DNA from: Endomychus coccineus | Taxonomy: Eukaryota > Arthropoda > Insecta > Coleoptera > Endomychidae | Length of the DNA: 64,000 nucleotides | Assembly (NCBI GenBank): GCA_958510875.1 | Contig: OY294071.1 | Span: 37,726,581-37,790,580, forward strand | Direction of reading: 5' to 3' | In this document: positions 1-12,050 of the stretch, piece by piece | Layout: every line of letters begins with the position of its first letter | How positions within the stretch are numbered: the first letter of the stretch is position 1 | Position numbers and translations under genes: made by a program | The notes under the pieces: generated by a model | Told to the model about the DNA's origin: nothing | The model's input: the letters and a program-made list of their open reading frames with translations, nothing else | Databases searched by the model: none

Positions 1-8
1 CTTCTTCA

Positions 9-100
9 TTCCAGCGTTTTATCACCCGCTGACCAATAGCATGCAAGATAATTGCAGATATCCTGCAAGCTATTAGTCAGCGAATGATAAAACGCTGGAA
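9..100. repeat. Short imperfect hairpin, about 39-bp arms
   Basis: The arms at 9-48 and 62-100 are inverted copies. Both begin TTCCAGCGTTTTATCA when read inward and then diverge slightly (CCCGCTGACC against TTCGCTGACT). The loop is about 13 nt. There is no open frame. It could be a very short MITE or a hairpin RNA precursor, and I cannot tell which. I see no convincing target duplication, because the left flank is at the window edge. Confidence 0.6.
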
Positions 101-2550
101 GGAACAAACCATATTTGTTTTGATTCAGTTTATCTTGGATTTTAATGTACTATAGTATGTATCTAATATATTTCGATTAGAATAATGTTATAAACTGGTT
201 GGGATGATGTCAGAATACGTAACTGGTGTTTAGGTTGCCGGATGAAACGGCAAGAGAAAAAATAGTGAATAAAAATAGTCCAGTTATGCAAAATAATCAA
301 TTCCGGAATTTGATGATGTCACGATGTCAGGTTTTGTCCATTGTCTCTTGAACAAAACTGAATTGAATGATCGGAACTGCACAATTTCAAAACTAAGAAC
401 TAGACAAACCTCGGAAGGGTGGAGATAAAATAAAAGTTCTGATAGCCGATACAACTTTAAGAAAATTACATGCAACGTTAAACATCTGAGACTTATTGAA
501 ATGAATTATAAGAGATTTGCAACATCTCACGCTAATTCATTGTTGAAATGAATATTCAGTTTCTATTGGATACGGAGAAAATAAATTCAGTACTACACTG
601 ACTAACCATATATTAAGTTGTAGGAAACGGAAAGTTTCGATGACGTAACTTGCAGAAAAACTGTAAATTTCGTTGACAGATTCCTGAGATTCTTCGGTAC
701 AATATGGTTGCAATACTCGTTGAAGCGCTCAAAGTAGAGAGCTCTGCTGATCACCAATTTACCTCACAGATGGTAGTTACGCATGTCATAATAAATTTAA
801 GAAGTCCAATAAGAAATACCGTTAAATACCTCAACTAGTTTCTGGCACAGTTTCAATATCCAGAAATGTAATATCCAGCATTGCTAAGCAGCATGAGATG
901 CCATTGTTATCTAGACATCTTCGAATTAAACAGAAATTTCAACAATAATATTTCAGTACTTAATTCTTAAACATAATTCTTGAACATATCTGTGCAACAA
1001 TGCTTCAATTAAATTTCAATCGAAAACACTTTCATTATTTTATCAATTTCGTGTCATTGAATGATTATCAAGTGAAATTGAAATGCATATTATGCATTTA
1101 ATTGACTAAACCATCAAACAATTCGAAGTAAAATGATTTATTCGCTACTTTGTAAAGGAACTGAAGATTTATAATTATTTACTCAAAGTAGTTAATGGTG
1201 ATAATCTAACTTTACTGAAAGCACATATCAGTAACAAGTGGGATAAAGTAATAGCAACGGTTTTATCGGAGTGCCAACTTATAAATGCGCACAATAGCTA
1301 TCATATACGTGACTTGCTTTTATATTTTATCTGGTTATATATAAAAACATTCATGGACGTTACTTAAGCTTCATGCACCAATGATATAAATGCTCACAGA
1401 TTTACTGCAACTATATGAATTAACCCGATTAAATAACGAACTGCTTTTCTAGCCAGTACCTTACATTGGCATCATCACATGTTAGATAATATTAGCTGGG
1501 TACCTCGTATCTCTGGATTTAAGTTTAATTGCCTTGTTCGTTAGAATGCATCTTGCATCGATTAATACAAGCGAAGATTGATGATCTCAGGCTGTTTTAA
1601 TAACTGGCTCGAGGATATAAAATATAACTATAAGGGAATCTATGGAATTTTCTATAAATGATTATCTCGTTCGTTGTACGAGTGATGAAAACAGAACAGA
1701 ATAAATTGTACCAGTTATCGAAGATTTCCGGAATTTTTACATTTTACTGATTTTCAAAGGAGCAGCTTTGGAAAATTTCTGATTTTGGTGGATCCCACTG
1801 TTTTGCATAGCATAATTTTGACTATATTTCATTCCTCGTATAGTTAACGTGTCCAAATTGTGGTTTCGCAAGCTTCGTATCGTAACTATCGATGTTATTG
1901 AATCAAATTATAGAATTTACCTTGTAATTTACTCATGGAGATTGTAAGTTTCTTTTTTCCAATTTTGCATGCCAATTCAGATTAAAAAATAGTAGCATTA
2001 GAATAATTTCAATATGAAGCTTATCTGAATGTAAATTTGTCAAAGTTCCATTATATATTCATATATTCAGTTGGCTCCGCTATTGAACAAAAGATGGCTT
2101 TGTAATCATAATAGAAAACTGTGGACATGTCTAATTTATATTGATAATAGTTAAGATAAGCTTCTTAAACTGGCAGCCATTTCGAGTCACGAATACAAAT
2201 TACATCGCCGTGTAATAATAACTAGGTACGAGCACATCTGCAGAGGGGTTCCTTCAAGCCTACTCGATTATTAAATATAATTCGACATGCCTTTAATTAG
2301 CTTCGATCACAACTCACATAATATATTTGCAATATTATATTCCTTGAAACATATTTGAGAAGCTTTAACCTGTTAACAACTTACAAATCATATTCATTTC
2401 AGAGATAAACGGTGATTGTTCCGCTCCGTTAAACAGTGTAGTACAGGTTGTCATGTTCTGCAATTATTGTTATAGTTCTCTATATATAGGGTGCATCTTG
2501 ACGAGTTGAAATTATACGTTTTAGAGTAACTAGATGTACCCAATTAAAAT
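101..2550. other. No recognisable gene
   Basis: AT-rich sequence with stops in all frames. The longest frame, near 284-475 on the minus strand, has no recognisable motif. I see no RNA gene or repeat here. Confidence 0.5.
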
Positions 2551-2704
2551 CTGAACATTGGTGGTATGGCTTTTTCGGATATGTCCATTTGATCTAAAAT
2601 ATTTAGAGCATCCCATAAATACGGCAGTGGCGGTATAACCGTGAGTGGCAAGATGCTCTAAATGAACTGGGCATATACCAAAACGTCATACCACAAATGT
2701 TCAG
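2551..2704. repeat. MITE-like inverted repeat, 154 bp
   Basis: Both ends read CTGAACATT followed by GTGGTATG when taken inward from each side, and the similarity continues through a shared TTTAGAGCATC block near the centre. The arms are about 60 bp with mismatches and one small indel. It has no coding capacity. It is probably a non-autonomous DNA element or snap-back sequence of unknown family. Confidence 0.6.
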
Positions 2705-2771
2705 TTTTTCTAAAACATTCACTTGGGATGCATATAAATTACTAACACAATTCGTGTGTTACAAAGTCAAC

Positions 2772-2848
2772 AGACAAAGTTTTTGGTTTCAGTTGAGACT
2801 ATAGGACGTGTTGTCACTGTTCAACCTGGTGAACCAAAAACTTTGTCT
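2772..2848. repeat. Small inverted repeat, 18-bp arms
   Basis: AGACAAAGTTTTTGGTTTC at the left is matched in inverse at 2831-2848, with about 40 nt between. A short open frame runs through it, but its protein looks like nothing known. Confidence 0.5.
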
Positions 2849-2859
2849 ATTCACTTGGA

Positions 2860-4590
2860 ACTTGCAAAGAATCACCCTGTAAATAGTCTTAGCAGATACA
2901 TTAACTTCATTTTAAATACTATACGATATCATCTTTACCCTCATATTCTAAATTCATAAGGCACCAGTAAAGGCATTAGCGATGCATGTCTATCCATTGA
3001 TGGGGTTGTATTGTTAAAAGATGTAACCAAATTCAATTCCGCTCGCGCTTGTCAGATCAGCCTGCTGTAAACAAATTGCATTGAAATACTTTCAATTTTT
3101 AAATTTGACGGTTGATGCCACACGCATTTGGTGCAATTTTAAACTTGGTTTCACGGAAATGTCATGTGATGAGTATTGTTGAGACTGTCACGACATCTGC
3201 CAGGAAATCCGTCAAATGGGAACTATTCAATTTAATTAATGGTTTAATTTCGAATCGCAGACATCAACTGTTGTGATTTTAAAATCCCTTGTATCACTTA
3301 TAGACCGGGAATTCACTCAACTGCGAATATTATATACTCTTTCAGTCCAGACATCGATTCAGTAGAATCATTTATCAATTCTCTGAGAATGAAGTATTAC
3401 TTGTATTGACACTAAGTATTTCGCTTTTTATTATATATTACCGTTTATAAAACCAATTTAACACGTGTACCGTCAGTAATAACCCTTTAGGAGATAATAT
3501 AAGTCAGAATCCAGTCATGTACAATCGGATAGATTATATTTCTATTATATAAGCATGAATTACTTCGAAACGATCCACTGAAGTCATATTCGTTTTATTG
3601 CTTATTGTATAAATTTTCATTGGAGAATATAACGGACTTAAACTGCTATAAACTGTCCATCATAAAAATTCAATACATTATATGAAATGATATTAAAATT
3701 TTATGTCACAATTTGTCATAAAATCCAAACTAAAATCTGTCTTATCCATTTAGTACTGATATAGATAAATCCGGAAGTTACACGGAACGGACAATTGTAA
3801 CATATTAACATATATGAAATGATATATTGCAATTCATTTGTATTAGATAGTTAACACCATCATACTACTACCACTACATTGATCGTTTGATGGAATAAGT
3901 TTATCAAGTTTCATGGCGTTCACTGAATGTGCAAATCTCAACGTTTTAAGCTCACTCACGATGGTGATGTCAGTAGAAATCAATGTCAAGATGCTATATC
4001 AATTCTTACCAAAATTTGGGTTATGGTAGAAAATCAATCAAAGTCAGGATCTTATTAGATCGTCAGGTTTGAAAATATAAACAAAAATTTAGAAAAATCT
4101 TAATAAGCAATACAACTAACACGCATGTAGGTAATTATTTACCATACACGTATAGTCATATTGAATCAACCTTCTACAGAAATAGTTGAAAAGTTGTAGA
4201 AAATATTAAATATTAGATACAATATGGATATGCTAATATAAATGGGCGTTTGGTAAATTGGTGTAATAATATCTGAACAATCAAACTATTTTGAGGAGAG
4301 GTTGCTCAATGTGGAGTTGTAGGTTTTACTCTTAACTATGGTACCCATAACCAACCAAGTAATGGAGTATATAAATCAATCTGAAAAAAATTATACCGAA
4401 CGAATTCGGTTGCACGAGATAAGCAAGTATGAGCAGAAAATAGTAGAAATTCAATTCAATAATGTGGGTAATTTTATCAAAATGAATATCATCAAGATGA
4501 ACTAGGCTCACATGTTCAAGCAACAAATGAATAGCGCGTGTCAAAAGTGACATAGACAAGCTTCAAGCAGTAACTCAATCTCCTTTCCCA
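2860..4590. other. No recognisable gene
   Basis: AT-rich sequence without a supportable open frame, RNA gene or clear repeat. Confidence 0.5.
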
Positions 4591-4592
4591 TT

Positions 4593-4625
4593 AATTGTCT
4601 GATAAGAGAGGCGTTATCAGACAAT
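4593..4625. repeat. Perfect 13-bp hairpin
   Basis: AATTGTCTGATAA at 4593-4605 is followed after 7 nt by its exact reverse complement at 4613-4625. It is an isolated stem-loop of unknown function. Confidence 0.55.
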
Positions 4626-4997
4626 TGTCGCAGGGCTACAAAACTGTTCATTAATTATCATGTCTTCGCGGAATACTCTGTTAATTTCGCTTAACGAGAT
4701 TTTCCTTATCACATACGCATGCTCCAAATTTTCCATTTGTCAAACTGCGCTTGAGATAAATATTGTTGTTCAACTAATGATGAATGGCTTTTATGATGAA
4801 GCTCTTACTACTTTAGACTGTACAATATAAGAGACTAGTGGATCTTTGTGATGGATGTTGTAGATATACATTTACTAAATTACGTGTTAGTACAAAGTGG
4901 CTCAATGTTGCTAGAATGTCTAGAGATTCAATTCACTTGCAAGCTTGCTTCTTCGCTATCAAATATTCTCCTACGGATAGGATATCTAACTAACCAT

Positions 4998-5500
4998 TAG
5001 TGCAGTCAAATGGGTATAAAAATAGGCCAAACCCGTAAATCCTTGTGAAATAGATCTCTTCAGAATGTCATGAGAAACAATGACCCTAAAGTCGAAATTT
5101 TGGTCGAATTCATAATAAAGATTCTTGACCCAGTATGAATTATATATAAAAATTCTTGGGAACACTCTGTTTTAAAATTTTTGTCTTTACGACCGAAACG
5201 TACGTAAAGTCGAATTTATCTATTTTGTTAATAAATAAATTGTTTGTAACAAAAAAATAATCTTTATCGGATCGAAAACGATCAAATTTTGCATTTTTCA
5301 GACATTTTTATGTACCTAATCTCAAAAACGAGTTAATTAAATTGTTCATTTATTGTTTATAAGCAATATAAACAATTCGCGCAACTTTGTTTGTGGTCAA
5401 CTTCTTTTCTGATGACATTTTGAAGAGAATGCTTGTTGTCTCATCAAACTCGATCCATTTCCTAAGGATTTACGGGTCCAATACCCATTTGACTGCACTA
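4998..5500. mobile_element. TA-flanked MITE, about 0.5 kb
   Basis: The ends read TAGTGCAGTCAAATGGGTAT inward from both sides. The inverted arms continue for about 100 bp and include ACCCGTAAATCCTT on both sides. TA at 4998-4999 and at 5499-5500 fits a TA target duplication, as in Tc1/mariner-like and some other cut-and-paste superfamilies. The interior has no transposase and holds a PLE-B fragment. The termini resemble those of the foldback elements at 23.3 and 58.1 kb. Confidence 0.7.
5110..5215 (-). repeat. PLE-B pseudo-LTR fragment inside the MITE
   Basis: The stretch with TTCTTGACCCAGTATGAATT, AACACTCTGTTTTAAAATTT and GACCGAAACGTACGTAAAG matches, in inverse, the terminal segment at about 8530-8640. 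The ribozyme-like motif is incomplete here: the GAAAC and palindromic ACGTACGT are kept, but the CTGATGA core is missing. Confidence 0.65.
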
Positions 5501-6932
5501 CATTCCTACATTCATATTTAATGAATGACATTCTATTCAATAATTAGCTAAATAATTACTTACAAGCAAGATAATAGAAACGTTAAGTGTTATTTGGGTA
5601 ATTCTTCAACTTTTATCGCAAACTTTGAAATTTCATTCTCGAAGTATAAATTGTAATTTTTTTAATAAGGTTTATTATCACATATAGTTTTCAGATCAAT
5701 AATTCCTTTCTAATGTTCCTTTATGTAATGCATTATGTATTAAATTCGTTGGTCGTAAGATAGCATCTTAGGTTGACGTATTTTTCTTAAATCCATATTG
5801 TCGATCGGATCAAATTAAATTTGATAATTAGTGACGATAATCGTTTTATACGAATTTTCTTTACAACTTTTGTTATATTCCGAAAACATTTTCAAAATCT
5901 GATGTACAGTAACCAGATACTATGTGTGGTGTACGTGAATATCTATTTGGCACATCAACCCTTAAATAAAATTAAACATAGCACACCCCAAGATCTTGGT
6001 TTGATCCAAGTCGACAATTGGATTCAATACTTAGGGTGACACTTGTAATAAAAACTGGCAGTTGGGCCTAGACCGTTTAGGCTACCCTCATATTTCACTC
6101 ACGTTATTGTATTTCACACAATTAAATTTTGTGTTAAATGAAATCACTGAGCTTCTTCTTCTAACTTTACCGCTTTAAATGAATTACAGTCAGAACTATG
6201 GTTTTATACTATTTATATTAGTTATAGTTAAGTATGCGAAAATGTTATTACGTGAAACCAACAACTCATGTCTTGGATTGGCGAATTCCGTATACGTATA
6301 TTCTTGAATAATTTGTTACTGAAGCTAATCATCAACTTTGGAAGACAAGCTCTACAGACTGGAAACATTTCTTGTTAGAGAAAGGAACATGAGGAATATG
6401 TCGTTGCCATTACTAAATACATTCCAAAAATCGAAGTCGTATCTTAGTTGAGTTCGCTGAGCGAACACAAGACTAATGAGACCTCACGATTGCTCTTAGA
6501 ATGAATAAAGAAAGATCTTCGTTTTTTACCCATGGCAGATTACTTTTATTGTAGAACTAAATCTACTGTAAAATATTCAATTGTATGTTGTCATTATAAC
6601 AGAGTAGACATCAAATAGCAAATCAGACAACATTTCAAAGTATTTTCCAAACGTGCAATCGAAGCAATGAGGCAGACTGTGCTTAATGAAATATTCAAAT
6701 CAGCTAAAATTGGTATCCATGTACGCCATTGAACAGATTACAAGTTTGAAATGTTACAGTGTGAACTTACAGAATCAGAGGGTAAACACAAATTTATTGT
6801 GAACCACTCATTCATCCAACGTCAACTAGCTCTTGCCTTTATTCCTTCAAATGGCGTATGTGAATATTTATGTCTGTCTCAAATTTCATATAACTAATAT
6901 ACTCTTTCAAGATGCACAACCTTATGGTAATT
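5501..6932. other. No recognisable gene
   Basis: AT-rich. The small frame at 5821-6039 has no known motif and a composition typical of chance. I see no RNA gene. Confidence 0.5.
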
Positions 6933-6989
6933 TGAGATATAAAAATTCTCGGGAAATAGGTCACATTAACACTCTGATCTAAAATTTTT

Positions 6990-7031
6990 GTCTTTACGTA
7001 CGTTTCGGTCTCACGACCATCATCAGAAGAC
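6990..7031 (-). ncRNA. Hammerhead-ribozyme-like motif, PLE-B copy 1
   Basis: Read on the minus strand: helix I strand GTCTT, core CTGATGA, one extra T, helix II GGTC-GTGA-GACC, then GAAAC, a palindromic ACGTACGT region able to form helix III in a dimer, and closing AAGAC that pairs with GTCTT. Hammerheads with short helix III are established in PLEs. The extra T next to helix II departs from the textbook core, so cleavage is unproven. Confidence 0.6.
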
Positions 7032-7419
7032 TTATTACGTCTAAAACTTGATTACTTAAAACTAATTGTATTACACAAAGCGTCCAAATCGCACCAATTT
7101 CAATTAAAAATGCCCACGTCGCCGAAACGAAAGGAACACGATTAAACGAAATTGTAAACCTCAAGGCTATAGCAAAAATTATCAAGAATCCACTGCAGAG
7201 AAGAATTCTTAACAAAAGCGTACACATGACAGTAAGTGATCGACTGAGACGAGACAAATATAATTTAAGTTTTAAGTATACAACCTTCAAACCATATGTT
7301 AAGATTTATGAGCTAAAGAAAAAGGTTTTGTCGTGACAGGAGGTATACTTGACATTTTACCTGAATATATACTATTACATTATAACGAGGCATGTAGGAA
7401 TTTGCAAGAGAGATTGAAA

Positions 7420-8055
7420 TTATTTGATCAAATTTGTATAGATATGACTTAGATTTTGAGTGTCTGTCCTATGATTTACAGACTTAGAGTCACGTTTTAT
7501 GTGAATCATCTCCAAAATAGATCTTTTATAATAATTGGTTTCCTTAGTTAAAATATTAACATTATTGTAATCGAATTGATGGTTATGATCAAAGCAGTGT
7601 TTAGCAAGAGCGGTGGAATTTACTAAGTTTTTGTTTTTTGTGCTATACCTATGGCCGTACATTCTTTTTTGTAAATATTGTTTAGAGATTCCAGTATAAG
7701 TCCCATCGCAATCTAAAAAATTTAATTTGTATACTGTGTGAGTTTGTTTATCTTTAGGTATTAAAGGCTTTTGATTTGAGAAATACTTTCCAACACAGTT
7801 AGTAGGTTTATGCGCGACATTTATATTGTACTTTTTCAAACAATTCTTAATTTTCTCTGAGGTCTCCGGAATGTATGGTAAAGTTATATGATTGTCTGTA
7901 ATACCTTTTATGTTATTTTTATATGAAGAACCATTATAGATTCTGTTCATTCTTTCTTTAATGATCGGATTGAAGAAAGTTTTTGGGTAGCCATTCATTT
8001 CCAGTGTATTACAAACAATTTTTAAATTCTTGGGACAGTCCTCTGCGTGGGACAA
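7420..8055 (-). pseudogene. PLE-B GIY-YIG endonuclease domain (211 codons open)
   Basis: This is the C-terminal part of a PLE polyprotein. The GIY-YIG nuclease of PLEs nicks target DNA for reverse transcription. The translation contains TVYKLNFLDCDGTYTGISKQ, equivalent to the paired GIY and YIG motifs, then KRMYGHR with the conserved arginine, an H-rich stretch ending AKHCFDHNH, and the catalytic-glutamate region SILEMIHI. Upstream is a linker with LPYIPETSEKIKNCLKKY, typical of the segment between RT and nuclease. The frame is open, but the RT frame before it is broken, so this is a fragment rather than a working gene. Confidence 0.75.
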
Positions 8056-8099
8056 TTTTATCGCGCGGTCTGTAAGGCTGTTTATGACACTTTTTTTAT

Positions 8100-8457
8100 A
8101 ACAAGCTGGTGCAACGGAATTGAAGTGAAGATAACGTTGAGACCAAACTTATTTAGTAAACCAAGTAGTTTCTATTTCTCCATCTGCATCATGCATCATT
8201 TTTGTTTACTTCTATTTCACAAGTGAATTGAAGTTTACAGTGGAAACTGTTAAATTTATTGATCACCTATTGAATTTTATCGTTGGGAACACACATAAGG
8301 CAATCATCTACATACCGTTTAAAAAATACAGGCTGAAAATCTAATGAACTTATAACAGATTCCTCTAGGCATTCCATAACGAGGTTAGCAATGGTAGCTG
8401 AAATAGGAGATCCCATTGCTGTGCCGAAAATTTGTCCAAAGTATTGCTCACCTTTGG
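8100..8457 (-). pseudogene. PLE-B reverse transcriptase fragment
   Basis: On the minus strand the translation gives GQIFGTAMGSPISATIANLV (motif B) and then FFKRYVDDCLMCVP (motif C with catalytic YVDD). A stop follows shortly and the frame decays before the nuclease frame starts. Motif A and everything 5' of it are absent because the inverted terminal segment begins there. This is a Penelope-type RT by the GSPISP and YVDD wording. Confidence 0.75.
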
Positions 8458-8509
8458 ATGCTTTGTGTAATACAATTAGTTTTAAGTAATCAAGTTTTAG
8501 ACATAATAA

Positions 8510-8551
8510 GTCTTCTGATGATGGTCGTGAGACCGAAACGTACGTAAAGAC
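8510..8551 (+). ncRNA. Hammerhead-ribozyme-like motif, PLE-B copy 2
   Basis: The same fold as at 6990-7031 but on the plus strand: GTCTT, CTGATGA, T, GGTC-GTGA-GACC, GAAAC, GTACGTA, AAGAC. It sits in the inverted terminal segment, so the two ribozyme-like motifs face opposite ways. Confidence 0.6.
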
Positions 8552-8640
8552 AAAAATTTGAAAACAGAGTGTTAATGTGACCTATTTCCCGAGAATTTTT
8601 ATATATAATTCATACTGGGTCAAGAATCTTTATATTATTA

Positions 8641-9720
8641 TGGTAATTTAAGATGTGACAATCTATAATAGGGATAATCTATACCTACAATTAAAGTCAA
8701 TTAAATGTATTTAGCTCAAAACGTACGATAAAATTTTCGTTTCTCCAACTTTATTAACCACACAGTCGACGCATGGGTTTCATTATGGTATCAATAATTG
8801 GAGAACCATTAGAAAAGGGGCATCTGTTATTCTTATTACTTTTGTAATGTCCACACTAGAAAAATACGAATACAAGAACTGCTTCTAATTGATATCGTAC
8901 TCACACTTATATCTACCTACACGCTTCCATTACATGATTCGAAAGTTGCCATATTGTAAAAGCCAGGCTGATATTTAATTATTTTCGTCACATCTTATCA
9001 AGATCATTTCATAAATTATAAAACACTAAAACATATTAATTATAAGTTCATAGTTGAAAACTGAAGTGAATAAAATTATATTTATAGACGGTTTAATGCC
9101 AAGCAATACTTGTAGGTAAATCTTTAAGATAATCTTACTAATAATGTTTACCTAAAAGTGATATATGTCTCTGAATCGAGCTCTTAAGAATTTAAAGTAG
9201 CTTCCTTATCAAACTTGTAAATTGACTAATTGACTTGATTAGATTATGATTAAACACGTCATTGAAATTATGAATTATATTTAGCTCTAAATTAGTTACT
9301 TCTAGATATTTGGATGAAGGTCATTTTATTCCAAGATAATTCATATAAATGGTAGCAAATTATACATCCTTCAAAGTATGATGGGCTATAAATTTGAAAT
9401 TTTGAGTGTTATACTGATATTTTTTATCAAATCACCCTTAATACGTGAACATCTAACCCAAATACGACGAACCGTATTATTTTTGAATATCAAAGCAGAG
9501 AAACGAGATAATATAGTGAACATATTTTTCAGAAGGATAAAGTTCAAGTTAAACAGATTTCGATAATCGTTATTCCTTAATTTATGTGAGCACAGAAGGA
9601 TCCAACAAACATCTGCAAGTCATTTGGGAGAGACATTCCATTAATTCCGCGTTGCCTTATAAACAGTTCTTATAATAACAATAAGAAAACTAGTGAAATG
9701 TCTTCAAGTTAATAATGAGA
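8641..9720. other. No recognisable gene
   Basis: AT-rich. The 62-codon frame at 9378-9566 carries no known motif. Confidence 0.5.
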
Positions 9721-9859
9721 ATTCACGGGCATTACTTATAATGGTGTTCGCCATTTTGGCACCCACATAAACCATAAGCATCGCGGGTAGAATTTGTTTT
9801 GAGAGTTCAGTGGTGTAGAAATCTTTTCCGAATAAAATTGAACGGCAATTATTGAGAAA

Positions 9860-10700
9860 CCGTTTAGGGCACCAAATATGTATTCCATGGAAATCAGAAA
9901 AATCCCCGACAACAATTCCTCTATAAACAATTTTCCGACTAGAAAATTTACTGACAAATACAGAATAAAACTGTTCCCTTCACATATACCTATACGTGTT
10001 AAGTTCATTCCACCCCAAATTTATTTATAATACAATTTTCTTTGAACTAAATCATTAAAATTGATGATCTTTCATAAACACTTGAGTATATAGTATATTA
10101 ATGAATTTTTTCAAATAATTATTTATTGTTTATTATTTCATTTTAGGAAGCAAAAGTTGTCGCTTGATGGTTAATTATATACAGAAGACAAAGGAGATGA
10201 CATTTATTTGGACAATACTACTATAAAATAAAGTGAACAGTACACTTTGGATTGAACAATTCTTAGGAGGCCTAGAAACTCTCCCTGCTTGTAGAAGGTA
10301 CCGTGATTGTGCTGGACGAATAGCAGCCCTGGCAAGTAATTATGACAAAGGAACCCGCTCCCCTTACTTGCATGATAAATCCCACTTATAATCTTACTTG
10401 CTGAAAGAATAAAAAAACAGTGAACCATAAAAAACTAGAGGAAAAAATTACAAAATAAAATACAAAACAAAATTCTGAACACGTCAGCATTTTTCTGCTC
10501 ATTCTAAGCCAAGAATTAAATGTAGAGAGAAGTTTGTTAATGCGTAGGAATGTAGCAGAGCACCTCGCGTTTGTTCAAAGCTATTCCCTGCCTAGTTTGT
10601 TACTTCATATTTTTGAGGAATTTTGCCTTCGGGAAAAGTTTACTCAATGAATTGTTGTCGGGAAATTTTGCTGGACCCATTATACTATATAAATACCATT
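9860..10700. repeat. Degenerate inverted-repeat pair, unknown element
   Basis: The reverse strand near 9880-9960 and the plus strand near 10600-10690 both read GAATTGTTGTCGGG followed by an AT-rich stretch and a similar ACATATTTGGT or AAATACCATTT tail. Both are preceded by a comparable GGGAA..TTTGT block. This looks like the arms of an old DNA element or two opposed copies of one repeat. I see no transposase. Confidence 0.35.
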
Positions 10701-11590
10701 TTCATCATATCAACCTATGCAAAGATGTAAACCATTCAATTCATGATAATATTATGAAATTAACACTAACTGCTCACCAAATTTGGTTTTTTAGGTTGAC
10801 TCATTTCAGAGATAACCAATAAAATCTACATTTCAGCTGCCATAACTTCTAATGGGAGGCCCAAATCTAAAATTTTTATATGAAACATCCCCCTTTAAAT
10901 CGGCCACGGAGGTCACCGTTTCATTTTTACTGGATAGTTCCGGAACACCTGTATATACTAAATACATATATACTAAACTTCTTTCTTTGATAAGAATATC
11001 CCTTTAATTGTTTTGAGCTCAATATATTGAATCAATTCACATGAGAAACTCAGAATCGTTATATTCAGCTTGTCCTACCACTGGCCAGAATTATTCTTCA
11101 CTCGTTTTGATAACGTTCTCTATTCGGTTGTGCTATTAGTTCCGCTTGGTCGCCTGCCTAACTGGATAGAACAAATTACGGAGAACTTCTATGCACATAC
11201 TCTTTGATATTAGTAGGTGATATAACTTTTCTCGTAACCCCAATGACTGAGTCCCCATTCAGTGTGAGCGTAAATTGATATTCATATTATATGTGAATGA
11301 TTTGAGCGCTATCATTGCGTCACAAATTTATCCATAGCAATTGTTTTTACCAAGTGCTGCTTTATTTGAAAATAGACGTCCTGACAAAATATGCTCCAAA
11401 ATGTACCGTATACAAAAAATAATCTACTTATTTAAACTACAAAAGACATCGTGTGTACGAATGTTGGGGCCAAGTATTAGCTCAGGAAACATTTTTGGAA
11501 CTTATTCAGATGAAGCATAATATTCTGTAAACAACAGTTATAGATAGATGATTTGAGTAAACTCATTTTCCTTCCTTCAGAAGATATAGG
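10701..11590. other. No gene; possible repeat tail near 10.93 kb
   Basis: The phrase TTCCGGAACACCTGTATA around 10.93 kb resembles the ends of interspersed repeats common in insect genomes, but I cannot name the family. No coding frame is supportable. Confidence 0.35.
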
Positions 11591-11594
11591 ACTG

Positions 11595-12050
11595 AAAAAT
11601 TTTTCCCAGGATAATTTTTTCGGATTATTGGACTCAAATTTTCGGAAATGTTATTTGTGGGTGATAAATACAAATATCTGCTCATTTCTTGCATTAAATG
11701 TACAGAGATTTTTTCAACCATGGTGATTTCTGAACAATGATTTGTTTTATTGAAGCAACAGCAAATCCTTTAAACCCAGTTTTCTCTAAAATGGTATACC
11801 TAAGAATCAATTACTTATCCCTTTTTTCGAACAAATCGACTATAGTTACAAAATAATAAATATTATTCAAAAATCACCAATACTCAAGAAAAATATCAAG
11901 GAAATAAGACACTAGCATCCTGTGCATTTAACGCAAGAAACGAGCAAAGATTCGTATTTATCGCCCAAAAAACATTTTCCACAGACATTAAGTAGGTACA
12001 ATTATGTAAAAAAATTATAAATTATAATGAAACCAAATTTTTCAAGGTTA
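11595..12050. mobile_element. Degenerate MITE-like inverted repeat, about 0.45 kb
   Basis: The left arm (about 11643-11716) and the inverse of the right arm (about 11917-11985) share GATAAATAC, TTTCTTGC, TTAAATG and ACAG in the same order. Inner blocks such as GGTGATTTCTGAA and GGTGATTTTTGAA also pair. The similarity appears to extend outward at lower identity. It is non-coding and an old element of unassigned family. Confidence 0.5.

Larger units (their letters stand above)
6933..8640 (-). mobile_element. Decayed Penelope-like element, family B
   Basis: The inferred coding strand is minus. From high to low coordinates it holds a broken reverse transcriptase, a GIY-YIG endonuclease and a terminal segment. 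The two outer segments (about 6933-7085 and 8468-8640) are inverted copies of each other. Shared blocks include ATTCTCGGGAAATAGGTCAC, and both keep the hammerhead-like motif. Inverted pseudo-LTRs flanking a 5'-truncated body are a known PLE arrangement. The 5' half of the ORF is missing. Other scraps of this family lie at 5.1 and 17.5 kb. Confidence 0.75.
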
